Position numbers and translations under genes: made by a program. The notes below the pieces were generated by a model, which was given only the letters and a program-made list of their open reading frames with translations, did not search any database and was not told the origin of the DNA. A stretch of DNA of 64,000 nt, from the NCBI GenBank assembly GCA_015178975.1, contig WHVD01000174.1, positions 102,460-166,459 on the forward strand. Reading direction: 5' to 3'. This document shows, piece by piece, positions 25,553-36,844 of the stretch (position 1 is the stretch's first letter; every line of letters begins with the position of its first letter). This stretch comes from Hysterangium stoloniferum (Eukaryota; Basidiomycota; Agaricomycetes; Hysterangiales; Hysterangiaceae).

Positions 25553-26525
25553 GGTAGGCGTCGCTTTAGTTCAGCACCTTATGTAATCATATTACTAAGC
25601 ACCAAGAGTGGCCAAATTTGTGAATCAAATTTTTGAAAAATTTATTATGAAGTCAAAAAATGAATTGGAGGGTCACTATACAGAGAGTTCTTGAATCTCT
25701 GGGTAATTATCTCTAGGATTTTCATCATTTTCATCATCTGAGTCCAAATCATGAGCAAGATCTTGTAGAGATTCTTTCTCAAAGTCATCAAGAAAGCCCA
25801 CCAAGGTGAGAGATCCATCTTCTTCATCCACAATAAATGCTTCCTCATACATCCTTTCATTGCTTTGATCTAGATTGAGAGAAACTGGTTTGCAATTGAA
25901 GTCATCATCATCTGGGACATCCTTGATTGTCATTGAGGGCTTTTTTTGTGCCTTGGATCCAAGGTTTTTGATGCGAGATTGTGCAGCTTTAGACTTCTGA
26001 GGCATAGTAATAGAACTGTGCAACTGCATGTTTGCTACTGTGCTGCTTATGTAATGTGGCCTGTGATCAAGTGCACGGCTTACTGCACAAGTACATGTGC
26101 AACTATACCCTCTTTTTCTTAGGAGAATTTTTATGTAAGTAATATAGGTACATATATTTGAATTTAATACAGTTTTCTTTCCCAATTTTAGGCCCTTAAA
26201 ACAAGACTGCCCAATGTATCACATGATGATTATGTAAGCAGCCAATACTGACACTGTTGAAATTTTGAAAATCTCAGAATCACATGGAAATGTGTTTTTA
26301 AGCATTCAGTGACTCAAAAAAAAAGTCAAAATTTGTAAGTCCTACTACTTGGCAAGGGTGAATTATTTTTCAAGTTTTAAACCTGAGAACTGGAGGAATG
26401 AATCCCAACTCCACTTCCCTGGGCTTTAATTACAGATTATCTATGTTGTGGAAGCACAGAAAGGAGTGCAAGCAGGTCACTTTTTTGCTTACATAAACAG
26501 GTGCCAAACTAAAGCGACACCTACC
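25553..26525 (-). mobile_element. 973-bp TIR element, copy 1
   Basis: Ends are imperfect inverted repeats beginning ggtaggcgtcgctttagtt (left) and ggtaggtgtcgctttagtt (right, complemented). The same 973-bp length and nearly the same sequence recur inverted at 44185-45157. It is too short for an autonomous transposase and is probably a deletion derivative of a DNA transposon that keeps one ORF. No convincing TSD was found. The strand follows the internal ORF. Confidence 0.75.
25676..26005 (-). CDS. Acidic 109-residue ORF of the 973-bp element (copy 1)
   Basis: Reads MPQKSKAAQSRIKNL at the start, then a basic stretch (SKAQKKP) and DVPDDDD. The C-terminal half is strongly acidic (DLDSDDENDENP) and the end is PEIQELSV. 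An in-frame ATG eight codons upstream (MQLHSS) is an alternative start. The style resembles N-terminal segments of basidiomycete DNA-transposon proteins (from memory, not verified), so it may be a retained first exon. It is intact in both copies. Confidence 0.5.
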   Translation of the reverse strand: MPQKSKAAQSRIKNLGSKAQKKPSMTIKDVPDDDDFNCKPVSLNLDQSNERMYEEAFIVDEEDGSLTLVGFLDDFEKESLQDLAHDLDSDDENDENPRDNYPEIQELSV

Positions 26526-26558
26526 TTAGTTTGTATTCTCCGAGTCTTGGAAACCCAT

Positions 26559-26737
26559 TGTTATGACTGTGTCACAACCCTGTCACAACCCAACGGTCCC
26601 TGATAGTTAAGTTCTCGCATGTTTGAAATTTAAGGACAACTGACAGTAAGTTTGTGAGGGCATAGCACACAAGCTGCAGCCATGTCCTTCCATGTGGACC
26701 CTGTCGGATTTCTGACCTCCTGGCACACAACTTAACA
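26559..26737 (+). repeat. Short LTR remnant
   Basis: Starts tgttatgactgtgtcacaac, like the solo LTR at 45514, and ends cttaaca. It contains the shared block in the form gcatagcacacaagctgcagcc. It is much shorter than the 749-bp relative, so probably internally deleted. No clean 5-bp TSD was found. Confidence 0.45.
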
Positions 26738-27293
26738 CCCTCCATCTATTCAATAATCAAGAATCTGGTAATTCCATTAATGATGTCCTGGCACTACATC
26801 TCCCATCATCAATCCCTCAAGAAATGAGATCTCTAATCTGTGCTAATAGTTTGATTCCAACAGAGATGATTCTCCAAATTGCCCAAACAAATGCAAACCT
26901 TGATCAGCTTTGGAAATAGCTGTGATACTATTCAGGTGGATATCATTTCAAACACACCAACATGTCTGGTCAGCAACCAAGCACACAAATATATGCACAA
27001 TTCAACAGTATCACAAAGAAAATTAATAAGCTAGCTGATGCCTACCATCAAACATGCCAGATGCTACTTTGTCTGGAACCCAGCATGAACAACAGCTCCT
27101 ACTACCTGTCCTGATTTAAGATTCTATCAGCTGATGATGTTAAAGGCCCAATCTCAGATGAAAATGACCCTACAGCTACCTCCAGTTCATTTGCTGTTCT
27201 TGGTGAATGACATCATGTCCATTCATGGATCTGGAATATGCCAAGATTTGATGATTCAAGTGAACTTTTAGATGAGGGTAACTGTCCAATGTA

Positions 27294-28746
27294 CAGTAGG
27301 CAACAAAACCCTTACAATGTTTTGTACTTTTTAAAAGACATGGCTATTCCTCTAGAAATAAATTCTGTAAAATGCCGAAGATATTATGTAATACACTTCA
27401 ACATCATACCTTCCAGAAATGCACAGCCACAAGGCACCACATCCTTATTTGGTAAGTCCACATCACACACAAACCAATAGCTCATTGTAAGGGTTTTGTT
27501 GCACACATTTTTAAAGTTCAAAATGGGTCCTAGTCACTTGACTCTGGCATTTCTGGAGCTCAAATATATTACCAAAATCATCTCAGCAGTGCCACCATCA
27601 GTTGTATTCACTCTGAGCATCACCCTGACCTCCCCAAATGCTCTGGTGGCCGTCCTACAAAGCTTACCACAGCCAATATTGCTTATGCTAGAAGAATAAT
27701 TTGCATGGGGAAGGTTGTAATGCCACACAGGCAACCAAGAAACTTATAGACATCATCAACACTCCTATTACTTCACAAACAGTGCATCACCACCTCAAAA
27801 CCATAGGCATGAGGGCTGTGGTAAAGAGAAAAAGGCCACTTCTCAAACCTCATCATCGGAAATCTCAATTGGAGTTTGCAGAAAGGCATTTGGAATGGAC
27901 CCTGGAGGACTGGAAGAGGGTCATATGGTCTGATGAGACTAATATTAATAGGCTGGGATCAGATGGAAGGAAATATGTGTGGAAAAATGTGGGTGAGGGG
28001 TTAAATGATAGGTTAGTAGAGGGAACAGTCAAGTTTGGAGGAGGAAACCTGATGATGTGGGGATGCATGGGCTGGGATGGGGTTGGGTTTGCAACCAAAA
28101 TTGATGGGAGGATGGATGCTGAGCTTTATGTGGAGATCCTGGATGATGAACTCCAGCAAACTCTCAAATATTACAACAAAACAGTGGCTGACATTGTGTT
28201 TCAACAAGACAATGACCCCAAACACACCAGCAAAAAGGCCCAGAAATGGTTCACTGACCATGATGTTACAGTCCTCAAGTGGCCTGCACAATCTCCTGAC
28301 ATGAATCCTATTGAACATCTGTGGAATCATGTCAAAAAGAAGCTGGGGGAGTATGAACAGCCTGCAAATAGTGTTCATGAACTGTGGGAGAGGGTGCAGA
28401 AGGTGTGGGAAGAGATTCCAAAGGATGAGTGTCAGAAGCTTATTGAGAGTATGCCTAGAAGACTTGCAGCAGTGATTAGAGCAAAGGGGGGCCATACTAA
28501 ATACTAATTTCTTGTAATAATAGTCTCAAAATAGTGTGCAACAAAACCCTTACAATGAGCTATTGGTTTGTGTGTGATGTGGACTTACCAAATAAGGACA
28601 TGGTGCCTTGTGGCTGTGTATTTCTCGAGGGTATGATGTTGAGGTATATTACATAATATTTTCAGCAATTCACAGAATTTATTTCTGGAGGAATAGCCAT
28701 GTCTTTCAAAAAGTGCAAAACATTGTAAGGGTTTTGTTGCCTACTG
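27294..28746 (+). mobile_element. Tc1/mariner element, copy 1
   Basis: 1453 bp flanked by TA (27292-27293 and 28747-28748). The 213-bp terminal inverted repeats are 27294-27506 and 28534-28746. Each TIR is bounded by its own 20-bp inverted repeat: cattgtaagggttttgttgc at the inner edge is the complement of the outer edge. The transposase lies between them. A TA target and a DD34E catalytic domain fit Tc1. Confidence 0.9.
27540..28507 (+). pseudogene. Tc1-type DDE transposase, one frameshift
   Basis: Catalytic domain complete from 27710 to 28507: first Asp in WSDETNINRLG, second in FQQDNDPKHT, Glu in MNPIEHLWNH. There are 34 residues between the second Asp and the Glu, so DD34E. The C-terminus ends AKGGHTKY. 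The helix-turn-helix part (SEHHPDLPKCSGGRPTKL near 27619-27672) is in another frame; one base is missing near the ggggaagg run at 27707-27714. The 5' start is not clear. As written no full-length enzyme can be made. Confidence 0.8.
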
Positions 28747-29229
28747 TATGCTTGAGCTTTGACTCACTCCTGCTTTCTTAGATCTCTTAGTAGAATGGTT
28801 CCATCCTCATGCTAGACTGAGTTGGTGGAATAAAGAAGTCATTATCATCATTGAAGAGATGTGATGAATGTTGGCCTATGGTGTGTATAAAGCAAAGTGG
28901 TGGAGAGCAAAATCAGTGGAAAATGTGGGCTGAACCTTGTCCAGTTTCAATGCATATGCTTACAAGCAGGATATCTGAAGAAGAAGACAATTACACTGCA
29001 TTGAGAAGTGGTATGGGTATTTGGTTAGCAATGGCCTTGATTCCCCTTGGCTTCACCCAGATTATGACTTTGATGGCTAGTTCTTGTCACTGTGCCATTA
29101 TTTCATATATGAATTATCTTTTATTTAGATAAAGATAAAAATACATCTGCTGTTGCTAAAATGGCATATGAGATGAAGGACAAGAGCCACTGATAACTCT
29201 TAGTTGTAGATGGGAGACAAAGGAACTTT

Positions 29230-29672
29230 CAGCTACATGACTACTATGACAGAGCTAGGGTGCAGAGATGGAGATATAGGAGAGTAAGGCTGATAAAGGA
29301 GATAGAGGGAGAGCAGCCAGAGACAGATACTGTGGATATGAAGAGACCATGACAGATACAGAAGGTGAGAGAGATACAGAAGTGAGACAGAGAAATAGAA
29401 TGTGAGACAGAGGGCACAGGTGGGTGATGGAGAGGATGAGGGAGGGAGATAGTAATAATGAGGGAGGAAGACAGTGGCAGAGAGACAGGGACCTCAATAG
29501 AGAGATAATAGAGGTGAGGCAGGATGATGGAGAGAGATAGTGGCAGAGAGACAGAGATATGATTAGAGACATGACAGAGAGATAAATGGGGTGAGACAGA
29601 CAGCAATGAGAGACAGTGGGAGGAGGAGAGGCATAGAGACAGAGACCTCAATAGAGAGAAAGTATTGGTGAG
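29230..29672 (+). repeat. Purine-rich (GA) degenerate satellite, left part
   Basis: Plus strand is dominated by gagacagagagat-like words with few pyrimidines. The Gypsy at 29673 splits the tract, and the same kind of sequence resumes at 43210. The Ser/Leu-rich minus-strand ORFs here are low-complexity artefacts. Confidence 0.8.
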
Positions 29673-30214
29673 TGTTAAGTGCCGTGTTGGGAACTTATTC
29701 CGGAACTATCAGAAAGTCACTGGGAAGTCGGGAACTATCAGATAGGGTCAGGACGTCGGCTTCAGCTTGTGTGCTGTGCCTCTACGCAAACGCTCAAAGT
29801 CCTTAATTTCAGAAATGAGATTTACGATGGAAGATATGGATATTCAGAGTTCCGAAGAGTTCCGAATATCGAGCATACAGAAAGACGGGAGAAGGAATAA
29901 GAAACTAAGTCAATATCAGATCTAAGGTAAAGTACAAATTCGCAGAAACTAATATAAGTCTTCTCGTTATTGTACTACAAACTAAGACCATAATAAGACA
30001 GAAATGGAAGTATTCTTAAAACGGAAATACAATAAGACATTAGAGAGACAATATTCCGAAATGGGAATATAATAAACAAACGAGTGAATACTTGTCAACG
30101 GACAAATTACCAAATGTGGAACAAGGGAAGAATGTGGATGATACGGTAACTATGATGTTCCGTAGTCAGAGATTGGAAGTCGGATATTGAAACATCTGGG
30201 AATGGGTCGTAACA
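29673..30214 (-). repeat. Gypsy1 3' LTR
   Basis: 542 bp, starts tgttaagtgccgtgttgg, ends gggtcgtaaca. It carries the shared ggcttcagcttgtgtgctgt block near 29757, which is close to the LTR 3' end in element orientation. It differs from the other LTR by scattered substitutions and one indel of about 18 bp, so the insertion is not very recent. Confidence 0.9.
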
Positions 30215-30470
30215 GTACCCCCCTGTTAGGCCAAAATCCCATAGAGGCGATTAGGTACTGAGTGATTGAAGTGACGGCTGATTATTATGTGTTGTGAAAT
30301 TTACGCAATTCTGGAGGTGAGAGTTTCGGCTGTTGTTCTGAGTATAAAAACCTCCAAATATTTGAATTAACGTTTTTGTTTCTTTATCCACAACTTGCAT
30401 GTTGATTCGTCGGCCTCTATTCATCACTACCCCGGAAGATTCAGATACCGAAATTGCCGTACTTCAAAAA

Positions 30471-31542
30471 ATGTCGAAGGTCGCAGAACTTCAACAAAAA
30501 TGACAAAGGATGGAGGAGTTGAAGCGACGACAGGAGGAGGAGGAAAAGGCGTTGATGCAGGAGTTGAAAGATGCGGAAGAGGTGGAAAAACGGGAGCTGG
30601 AGTGAGTGAAGGCAGAAAAAGAAGCGTGGATCCGGAAAATGGCGGAGGCTCAGAAAAAGAAGGAAGAGGCAGAAAAGTTACAGCGGGAGTCAGAGGCGGC
30701 GAAAAAGCATGAGGAGATAAGGGAAGGAAAGGTAAGTGCAATCCATAAATTTCCATGGTTCCAACCAATAACTATTGGGTACAGCGAAAAGCCGTGGAGG
30801 TGGAGGTAGAGGGAGAGGCTGGACCTTTGAGTCCTAAAGTAAGTGCATCTACAAAAGGCCGATATTTGATTAACTTCCGAAACAGAAGCCAAAGGTCAAG
30901 GCTCCAGAATGGATGGAAATGGTCCATGACAATCCGTGTTATCGATGTTCCATACGGAATATGATGTGTTGGAAACAGAAGGTAAAATGGGGTGGAACTT
31001 GCTATCCCTGCACGGTTCTTAAACTTCTGTGCACTCTCGCCTCGAAAAGGGTTCCAAAAGGTGAGAAGGCTCAGAAAAATGACAATGTGGAAAGTTCGGG
31101 AGCGGCCAAAGCTGTGGAAACTGAGGTGCCGAAAACGGATAGTATGGGCATGGAGCTCCTCAAGGACACCATTGACGCATTAGTCTTTATCGGGACGGAA
31201 GTCATGAAAATGCGGGATACACTAGATCACCATAATGAGCTCCAGGAAAAAGGTTTCTGTTTGTTGATCCAAAACTTCCGGAGGCAAAATGAATTCCTGG
31301 AGAAGGTAATGGTTAGCATCAGTGTTATCGCAGTTTCTGAGAGATTTTCTGATAAGGCATGGGAACAGCCTAATGATGCATTGGCGGAATGTGTCGAAAA
31401 AAGGTGGGAGTCAGGAAATGGGCCGGAAGTATCAGAGAGTGAGGATGAAGAGGTGCAGGATATGGTGGAAAGTGTGGAGGTTGCTGATGAGATGGAAGTC
31501 GGGATGGAAAGTGGATTTGGGGTATCAGAGGCTCTAAGATAG
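30471..31542 (+). pseudogene. Antisense coiled-coil / Zn2Cys6-like ORF of Gypsy1
   Basis: Transcribed opposite to gag-pol, between chromodomain and 3' LTR. The first exon (30471-30732) encodes a Glu/Lys-rich coiled coil (for example EELKRRQEEEEKALMQELK) with two in-frame TGA codons. It ends at a GTAAGT donor, and two further short exons are likely. The last exon (about 30891-31542) has CYRCSIRNMMC, then CYPCTVLKLLC ten residues later: C-x2-C-x6-C-x10-C-x2-C-x6-C, the spacing of Zn2Cys6 binuclear clusters. A Glu-rich tail with heptad character follows. The usual basic residues of true Zn2Cys6 domains are sparse, so DNA binding is a guess. The last exon is open, while the first is broken. Confidence 0.6.
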
Positions 31543-31639
31543 TCTTAATAATATTTTTTGACTTTCAAAACCTAAAACGAGTGTGATATTGGAAGTGTCG
31601 GAAGTGTCGGAGACTGAACAGAAAGAAAACAGAAAAGGG

Positions 31640-32406
31640 TTAGAGTGATGATAAAGGTCCGGGTTTGCTTGGATAAGCTGTGTGGAAGTCAGTAACAATT
31701 TCCATAGTGTGTCCAAGTTCCATGGCCAATATCCATGAAGTTTCCTCGTTGGTACCTTCATAACCTGCCCATTTGACTAAATAGAGCAATTTACAAGTAC
31801 ATCGGTGATTGTCGATTTTAGAATCCAAAATTTCGGAAACTTCAAATTCAGGTTCTCCGTCAATGATGACCGGAGGGGATGGAGGTTGGATACGTTCCGG
31901 GATTTTGTTAGGAACACAGGGTTCTAACATGGAAATGTGGAAAATGGGTGAACTGCTCACATACTATCGGGAAGTCGGAGAGTCCATGAGAGTGAACCGG
32001 CTTGTCCTATAATTTCAAAAGGGCCTAAGAATTTCTCAACGAGTTTTTTAGAAGGTCAGGTAGTACGGAATAATTGAGCTTTTACAAAAACCTAATCACC
32101 GATTTTAAAATTAGGAGGCGGGATCCTGTTTTTGTCCATGGAACGTTGATAATATTCCTGTGTGGAAGAAATAGCTTTCCGAAGTTCTTGATGTAATTCG
32201 TTGAGGTTGGTAATAAATTCTTGAGCATGGACAGAAGCCAAATCTCATTCAGAATGTACAGTGAGATTTGGATTATAGCCTTTGTTGGCGAAAAAAGGAG
32301 ATACGCCAGTAGTTGCATTCAAAAAGTTATTGTAGGCGAATTCCGCGATCGGAAGAAGGGATTTCCAGTTGTCCTGTTGATAATTGCAATAGATGCGGAG
32401 GTATTG
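31640..32406 (-). pseudogene. Gypsy1 integrase C-terminus and chromodomain
   Basis: Continues the integrase cut by the LTR element: YQQDNWKSLLPIAEFAYNN near 32330-32385, then the linker, HISMLEPCVPNKIPE, and the chromodomain with EVSEILDSKIDN and LLYLVKWAGYEGTNEETSW. Chromodomains at the pol C-terminus define chromoviruses and are thought to direct integration to particular chromatin. Several stops and frameshifts lie in the integrase tail (for example around 32000-32080). Confidence 0.8.
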
Positions 32407-33461
32407 TGTTAAGTTCCCGAACAAAGCTCCACGGATAGTCCCGCGGAGGTTTCTGGTAACTATTCCGAACACACACTTGCTTCCGGGAAATAGTCCCACG
32501 GAGTCCCCGGGCAATAGGTCCCGGGAAAGTTCCGGGGATTATTAGTACAAGGAACGGTGATATCAGAATAATTACCAGAAAGATATGGTGAACGACTGAG
32601 ATGGACTTGGCTTCAGCTTATAGGCTGCGCCCTCGTACACTCATTCGGGTGTCCATATTTCGAGCTGACAGAATGCATACAGAAAGATATAGATTCCGGA
32701 GTTCCCGTGGGAGTTCCGGGAATCGAGTGTGCAGACAGACAAGAGGACTAGAGACTGTTCAAGGATCAAACTTGTTCGGGGGAAAACTAGTTCGAGATTG
32801 AAACTGGATTCTAAGTACATGAACATAGCAGACTTATATAGACTGTGAAATGTAATAATACCAAATCCGGTATTAATGAGAGGCAGAACTATTAAACATA
32901 AAACAAAACAGGTAAATACTAAACTGGGAATAGGGACGGAACGGAACGGGAGCAGAGAACGAATCATGACAGATCATTTAACCATAACTGGAGCGGGGCT
33001 CAGTTAGAGGGGTTCCGGAAGTCCGGTCGGAGTCCGGTGACTTGGTGCACAAGATAGTGTCGGGTATAGACAGGCTTGATGTGCAGGAGGTCCAGTGGAG
33101 TCCGGTGGGTTTTCCAATGACTGGTGTGTGAGACGCAGAGACAGATAACAGGAGCGGGGTTCTATGCTCTGTTAGAGGGGTTCCAGGAGTCCGGTCGGAG
33201 TCCGGTGACTGGTACATAAGACACAGAGTGTCGGGTGTACATAGAGTGGAGTCCGGAGTCCGGTGGAGTCCGAGGACTGGTGTATGAGACACAGAGGGTT
33301 AGGTGCAGACAGGTGGGGTGCGTACAGAGAGTCAGGCATAAACGAGTTGATGTACAGGGTCCCGTGGGAACTCCGGTTGTTACTATACAATATAGAGGGT
33401 CGGGAGCATGTAGGATGGGGTCCGGGGGCCCGGAGGCCGGCGGGTTTTCCGGTTCCTGACA
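32407..33461 (-). repeat. LTR of the LARD-like element (left)
   Basis: Starts tgttaagttcccgaac, ends ggttcctgaca. It contains the shared gacttggcttcagcttatag block at 32606-32625. The right half is rich in ggagtccggtg-like repeats (33010-33300). Confidence 0.92.
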
Positions 33462-36400
33462 GTACCCTCCCCTTAAGGCCGAAGTCCCATAGAGGCCATA
33501 GGAACATGATACGTTTGTTGGTTACACGTATGTGTCAACGAGTTGTATGATCTGGAAGGGAAAATTTGACCAAGAGCAAGTGATGGTACAGACAGCTCTT
33601 GAAGACAGATAGTGGCGGAAGTAGAGACGGAGTCCAAAAACAGGACAGAGAACCCACACAAAAAGTGATGGGTCCACGGAAAGGTCCAGGAAACTGACCA
33701 AGTGACAGAAGCACAAAGTGCTAGCAGGAGTCTGGGCGGAGCCCAGGCTGTTGGCCATGTGCACACCTCAAAACAAGGTGCTCACTAGTGCGCAAACCCG
33801 TGGGAAAATAAATCCCGGGAAGCGGGATGGCACATGGAAAGGCCAGGGGTCTTGGAGGAGATTGTAGACATACTGGATACTTGAAAGTAAGTTGAAACCT
33901 CTGAAAAAGGTCCAAAATCCAAAATGTCGAAAAATCCAACAAGGGCTGAAAGTCCGGAAAAGTCCGGAACATAGTTCGGAAGATCTGAGGGGTCCGGGGG
34001 TTCCGAGAGGTAGGAGACAGGTGATGAAAACATCCAGAGATGTCACAATGGACCGGGAGTTGCCCAAAGGCAAAGGGACATGGCAGAGTGAGAGTGGTCA
34101 AAGGTCGCAGTGTCCACAGGCAGGGTAAGTGCCCAAGACATAAAAAACCTGAAGGAACCAGATGTTGTGGAAAAGCCACAGGGGTTCCGAGGGCAGGTCA
34201 ACCTTAAATCACAAGGAACAAACATGGGGAAAAGCCACGGATATTCCGATGGCAAGCAGGACTTGTCCAAAACTTGAATGGTCTGTATCATGGGTTCCTG
34301 GATGAGAACCGGGAAATCCGGAGGTTCCGGGAACACACTGGATGAGAACCGGGAAGTCCTAGGGTTCCGAGAATACATTGGTGACATCAAGAAGTTTGGA
34401 TAGAACTGCAAATGGGCTGAAGGGTGTAGATCTGGGAGGTCCGTGGGTTCCGGGATATGCTATATGAGAACCGGGGACTCCAAGAATACCCTGGGTGAGA
34501 CCCGGGAAGTCCGGGGGCTCCGGGAATGTACTGGTGACGAAGAAGTCCTCAGCAGGATTGCCACAGAACTGGAGGAGTGAACAACAACCCAAGAGCAAAG
34601 ACAACTTGGAGGACAAGTCATCTAAGGGTCTGTAGAGTCCGAGAGTTCCATGGAATAATGACCGGTTGGGGAAGTCCATGGGACCCGAGGAAGTAATGCT
34701 CTTAGAACAGGGAGCATAAAGGGGGTCGGGGTCCAGTGGAGTCTAGGTTACTACCACTGAGGTCCATGGATTCCGAGGAATAACCCAAAAGGGTCATGAT
34801 GGACAGGAGGCTGAAAGGATGGATACTTAACTCATCTGCCACTTAGTGGACTGAGAGTCGAGTGTGGTACAAAGAGCTAGAAAGGCAAAGAGAGACATAG
34901 GGTGACAGGGAATGATGAAGTGAGTCCAAAGGTGCGGAGTCCACAGATAGTGTGGCTAGAGAGAGGTTAGTGGGTAGAGAGGATATGGGTTTCAACTTAT
35001 GCAGGTTTACTATAGCATAGTCGTTACTCCAACATTTACAGGGGTCCACGGATAATGCATAATGCGGCTAGAGAGAGGTTAGTGGGTTTCAACTTATGCA
35101 TGTAGGTTTACAATGGCATAGTCGTTACTCCCCTCTTTGGGATAGACGTCCCATCGTCTAGACAAAATGTCGGGTTTTCCATGGAGGTGGCTGGGTCGAA
35201 AACGGATGACTAAAAATCAAGTCAAAGGGTTGGTGCCAAAGGAGGTCAGGATTGCCGAAAGAAGGCAGTGGTGCCTGAAAAGGCCATGGATGCCTGAAAA
35301 GGCCTGAGGGTTGCCCGAAGGCCAAAAGAAAATGCCTGAAAGGCTGCATTAACTGATCTTGGCAAACGAAAACTCAACAAATAGGTAGGATCCAAATAGT
35401 TCGGAAATCCCGGAAAGTCCGGAAATCCGAAGAATCTGAAAGGTCCAAGGGTTCCGAGGATTCCGGAAAGTTCGGAAATATCCACGGAAACCGAAACCGA
35501 AATTAAGTGAAAGAGTTGAAAGCCAAAAGAAAAGAGATGCCGAAAAGGTCAGAGATGCCCAGAAGGGCCATGGGTGCCGGAAAGGCCATGGGTGCCTGAA
35601 AAGGCCAGGGGTGCCGAAAAGGCCATGGGTGCCGGTAGAGGATCACAAGGGCCATCGAGGCCACAGGTGCCGTTCGGGTCAGGGAAGTCTGAAAAGACCA
35701 TGGGTGCCTAAAAAGGCCGAGAATGCCTAAAAAGGCCATGGAGGCCATGGAGGATCACAAGGGCCATCAAGACCACAAGTGCCGAAAAAGCCACGGAAGT
35801 CTGAAAAGACTCAGAGCAGACAAGACAAGTCAAATAAGAGGCATCGGGAATTCCGGAAAAGTTACTGCTCATTACCCAGAAATCAACGGATTTATAGCGG
35901 GTGAGACAGTGGTATCCTAGAAATAACCAAGCAACTTATCCAACACTGGTCAAGGTGACGTCTAGATTTGTTCCACAAGGAAACAAATAAAAGCTCCTCA
36001 GAGAAACTGAAAAGAGCCAGAAAATGTCCTGGAAGGGAACAGAAAGCCAGTCGCAGTTTGGAGTGTATCCAGGTTGCAAAAGACCGACAGAAAATGTTGC
36101 ATGAAATCTTCCTGACTCGGAATCCGATCTGCCGGGAAACCCGGAAAGTCCGGAGAGTCATTGTAGGAAAATACAGCAGGGCAGAGAGAGTCTGAAAGGT
36201 CGGGAAAAGGTTGGAGAATGAGTCGGAAAACAGAGACATGACAAGGAACATGCATGGGACAGACATGGACCAAAGGGTCAGTCGGAAAAGGGTCCAAACA
36301 AAAGTTCGGAAAAGTTCGGAAAGGTCCGGGAACCAGAAAAGGTCCGAGGACAAGGCAGATAGCGAGGGTAAGCAAGGCGATGTCGATTTGGAAATGTGAG

Positions 36401-36844
36401 CAATGGTTTTAGGAGGTATATCTGTAAAGAAAACCAAGCACTAGGTGACCAACACATTGAACACTTGAATCCATAGTATACCGTCAAGGTAATTGGCAGA
36501 CAGAGCGCAATTCCGGAGGCCGGGGGAAATCCGACACTATGGTGACTAGTAGGGAAATAACCTATCTAGAATATCCGGAAATGAACGGGAGTCGAGCAAA
36601 CCAGGGGGAGGACAAAAGCAAGGATCGGGGCAGGGCAAAAGAGTGGATCTGAGTAAGACACGATCAGCTTCAGCCATTGACTTATCTCTGCATCTGGAAG
36701 TCAGAACGAAGTCTGAAAACACAAGCAATTCTGTAAAAGAATAAGTAATGCGATGCCGATGTAGAACTGTGAACAAATGAATGTGGAATTTAAAACATGG
36801 GGTCAGATAAGGTAAACGAGTGACGAGTTGTAGTTTCAATCTAC
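33462..36844 (-). repeat. Internal region of the LARD-like element, minisatellite-rich
   Basis: Long runs of related short words (ggaaaagtccgg, ggttccgggaa; aaaaggccatgggtgcc at 35540-35740). One longer local duplication starts ggatcacaagggccatc (about 35639 and 35750). On the minus strand a relic of Gypsy pol survives near 35120-35190 (KPDILSRRWDVYPKEG), with a duplicated piece near 34970-35030. No intact gene was seen, so the element must depend on proteins made elsewhere. Confidence 0.7.

Larger units (their letters stand above)
26755..29150 (+). pseudogene. Decayed ORF of unknown type, split by Tc1 copy 1
   Basis: Left of the Tc1 insertion the plus strand reads in pieces such as PSSIPQEMRSLICANSLIP, QPSTQIYAQFNSITKKINKL and DENDPTATSSSFAVLGE. 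Right of it (28770-28860) it reads DLLVEWFHPHARLSWWNKEV. I associate the last phrase, from memory, with repetitive hypothetical proteins of Agaricomycetes, but no domain name can be given. Stops and frameshifts interrupt it. Confidence 0.35.

Noticed and set aside
25553..26525. A composite transposon formed by the two 973-bp elements carrying the Gypsy nest
   Set aside because: No outer TSD was found and the contents have their own TSDs; independent insertions are simpler.
29244..29651. Minus-strand Ser/Leu/His-rich ORFs
   Set aside because: Low-complexity translation of a CT-rich strand.
30427..30768. Minus-strand proline/phenylalanine-rich ORF
   Set aside because: Antisense shadow of the Glu/Lys-rich coiled-coil exon on the plus strand.
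33172..34179. Several minus-strand Pro/Ser/Phe-rich ORFs in the LARD-like element
   Set aside because: They translate short DNA repeats and are not conserved in the decayed copy at 46-47.8 kb.
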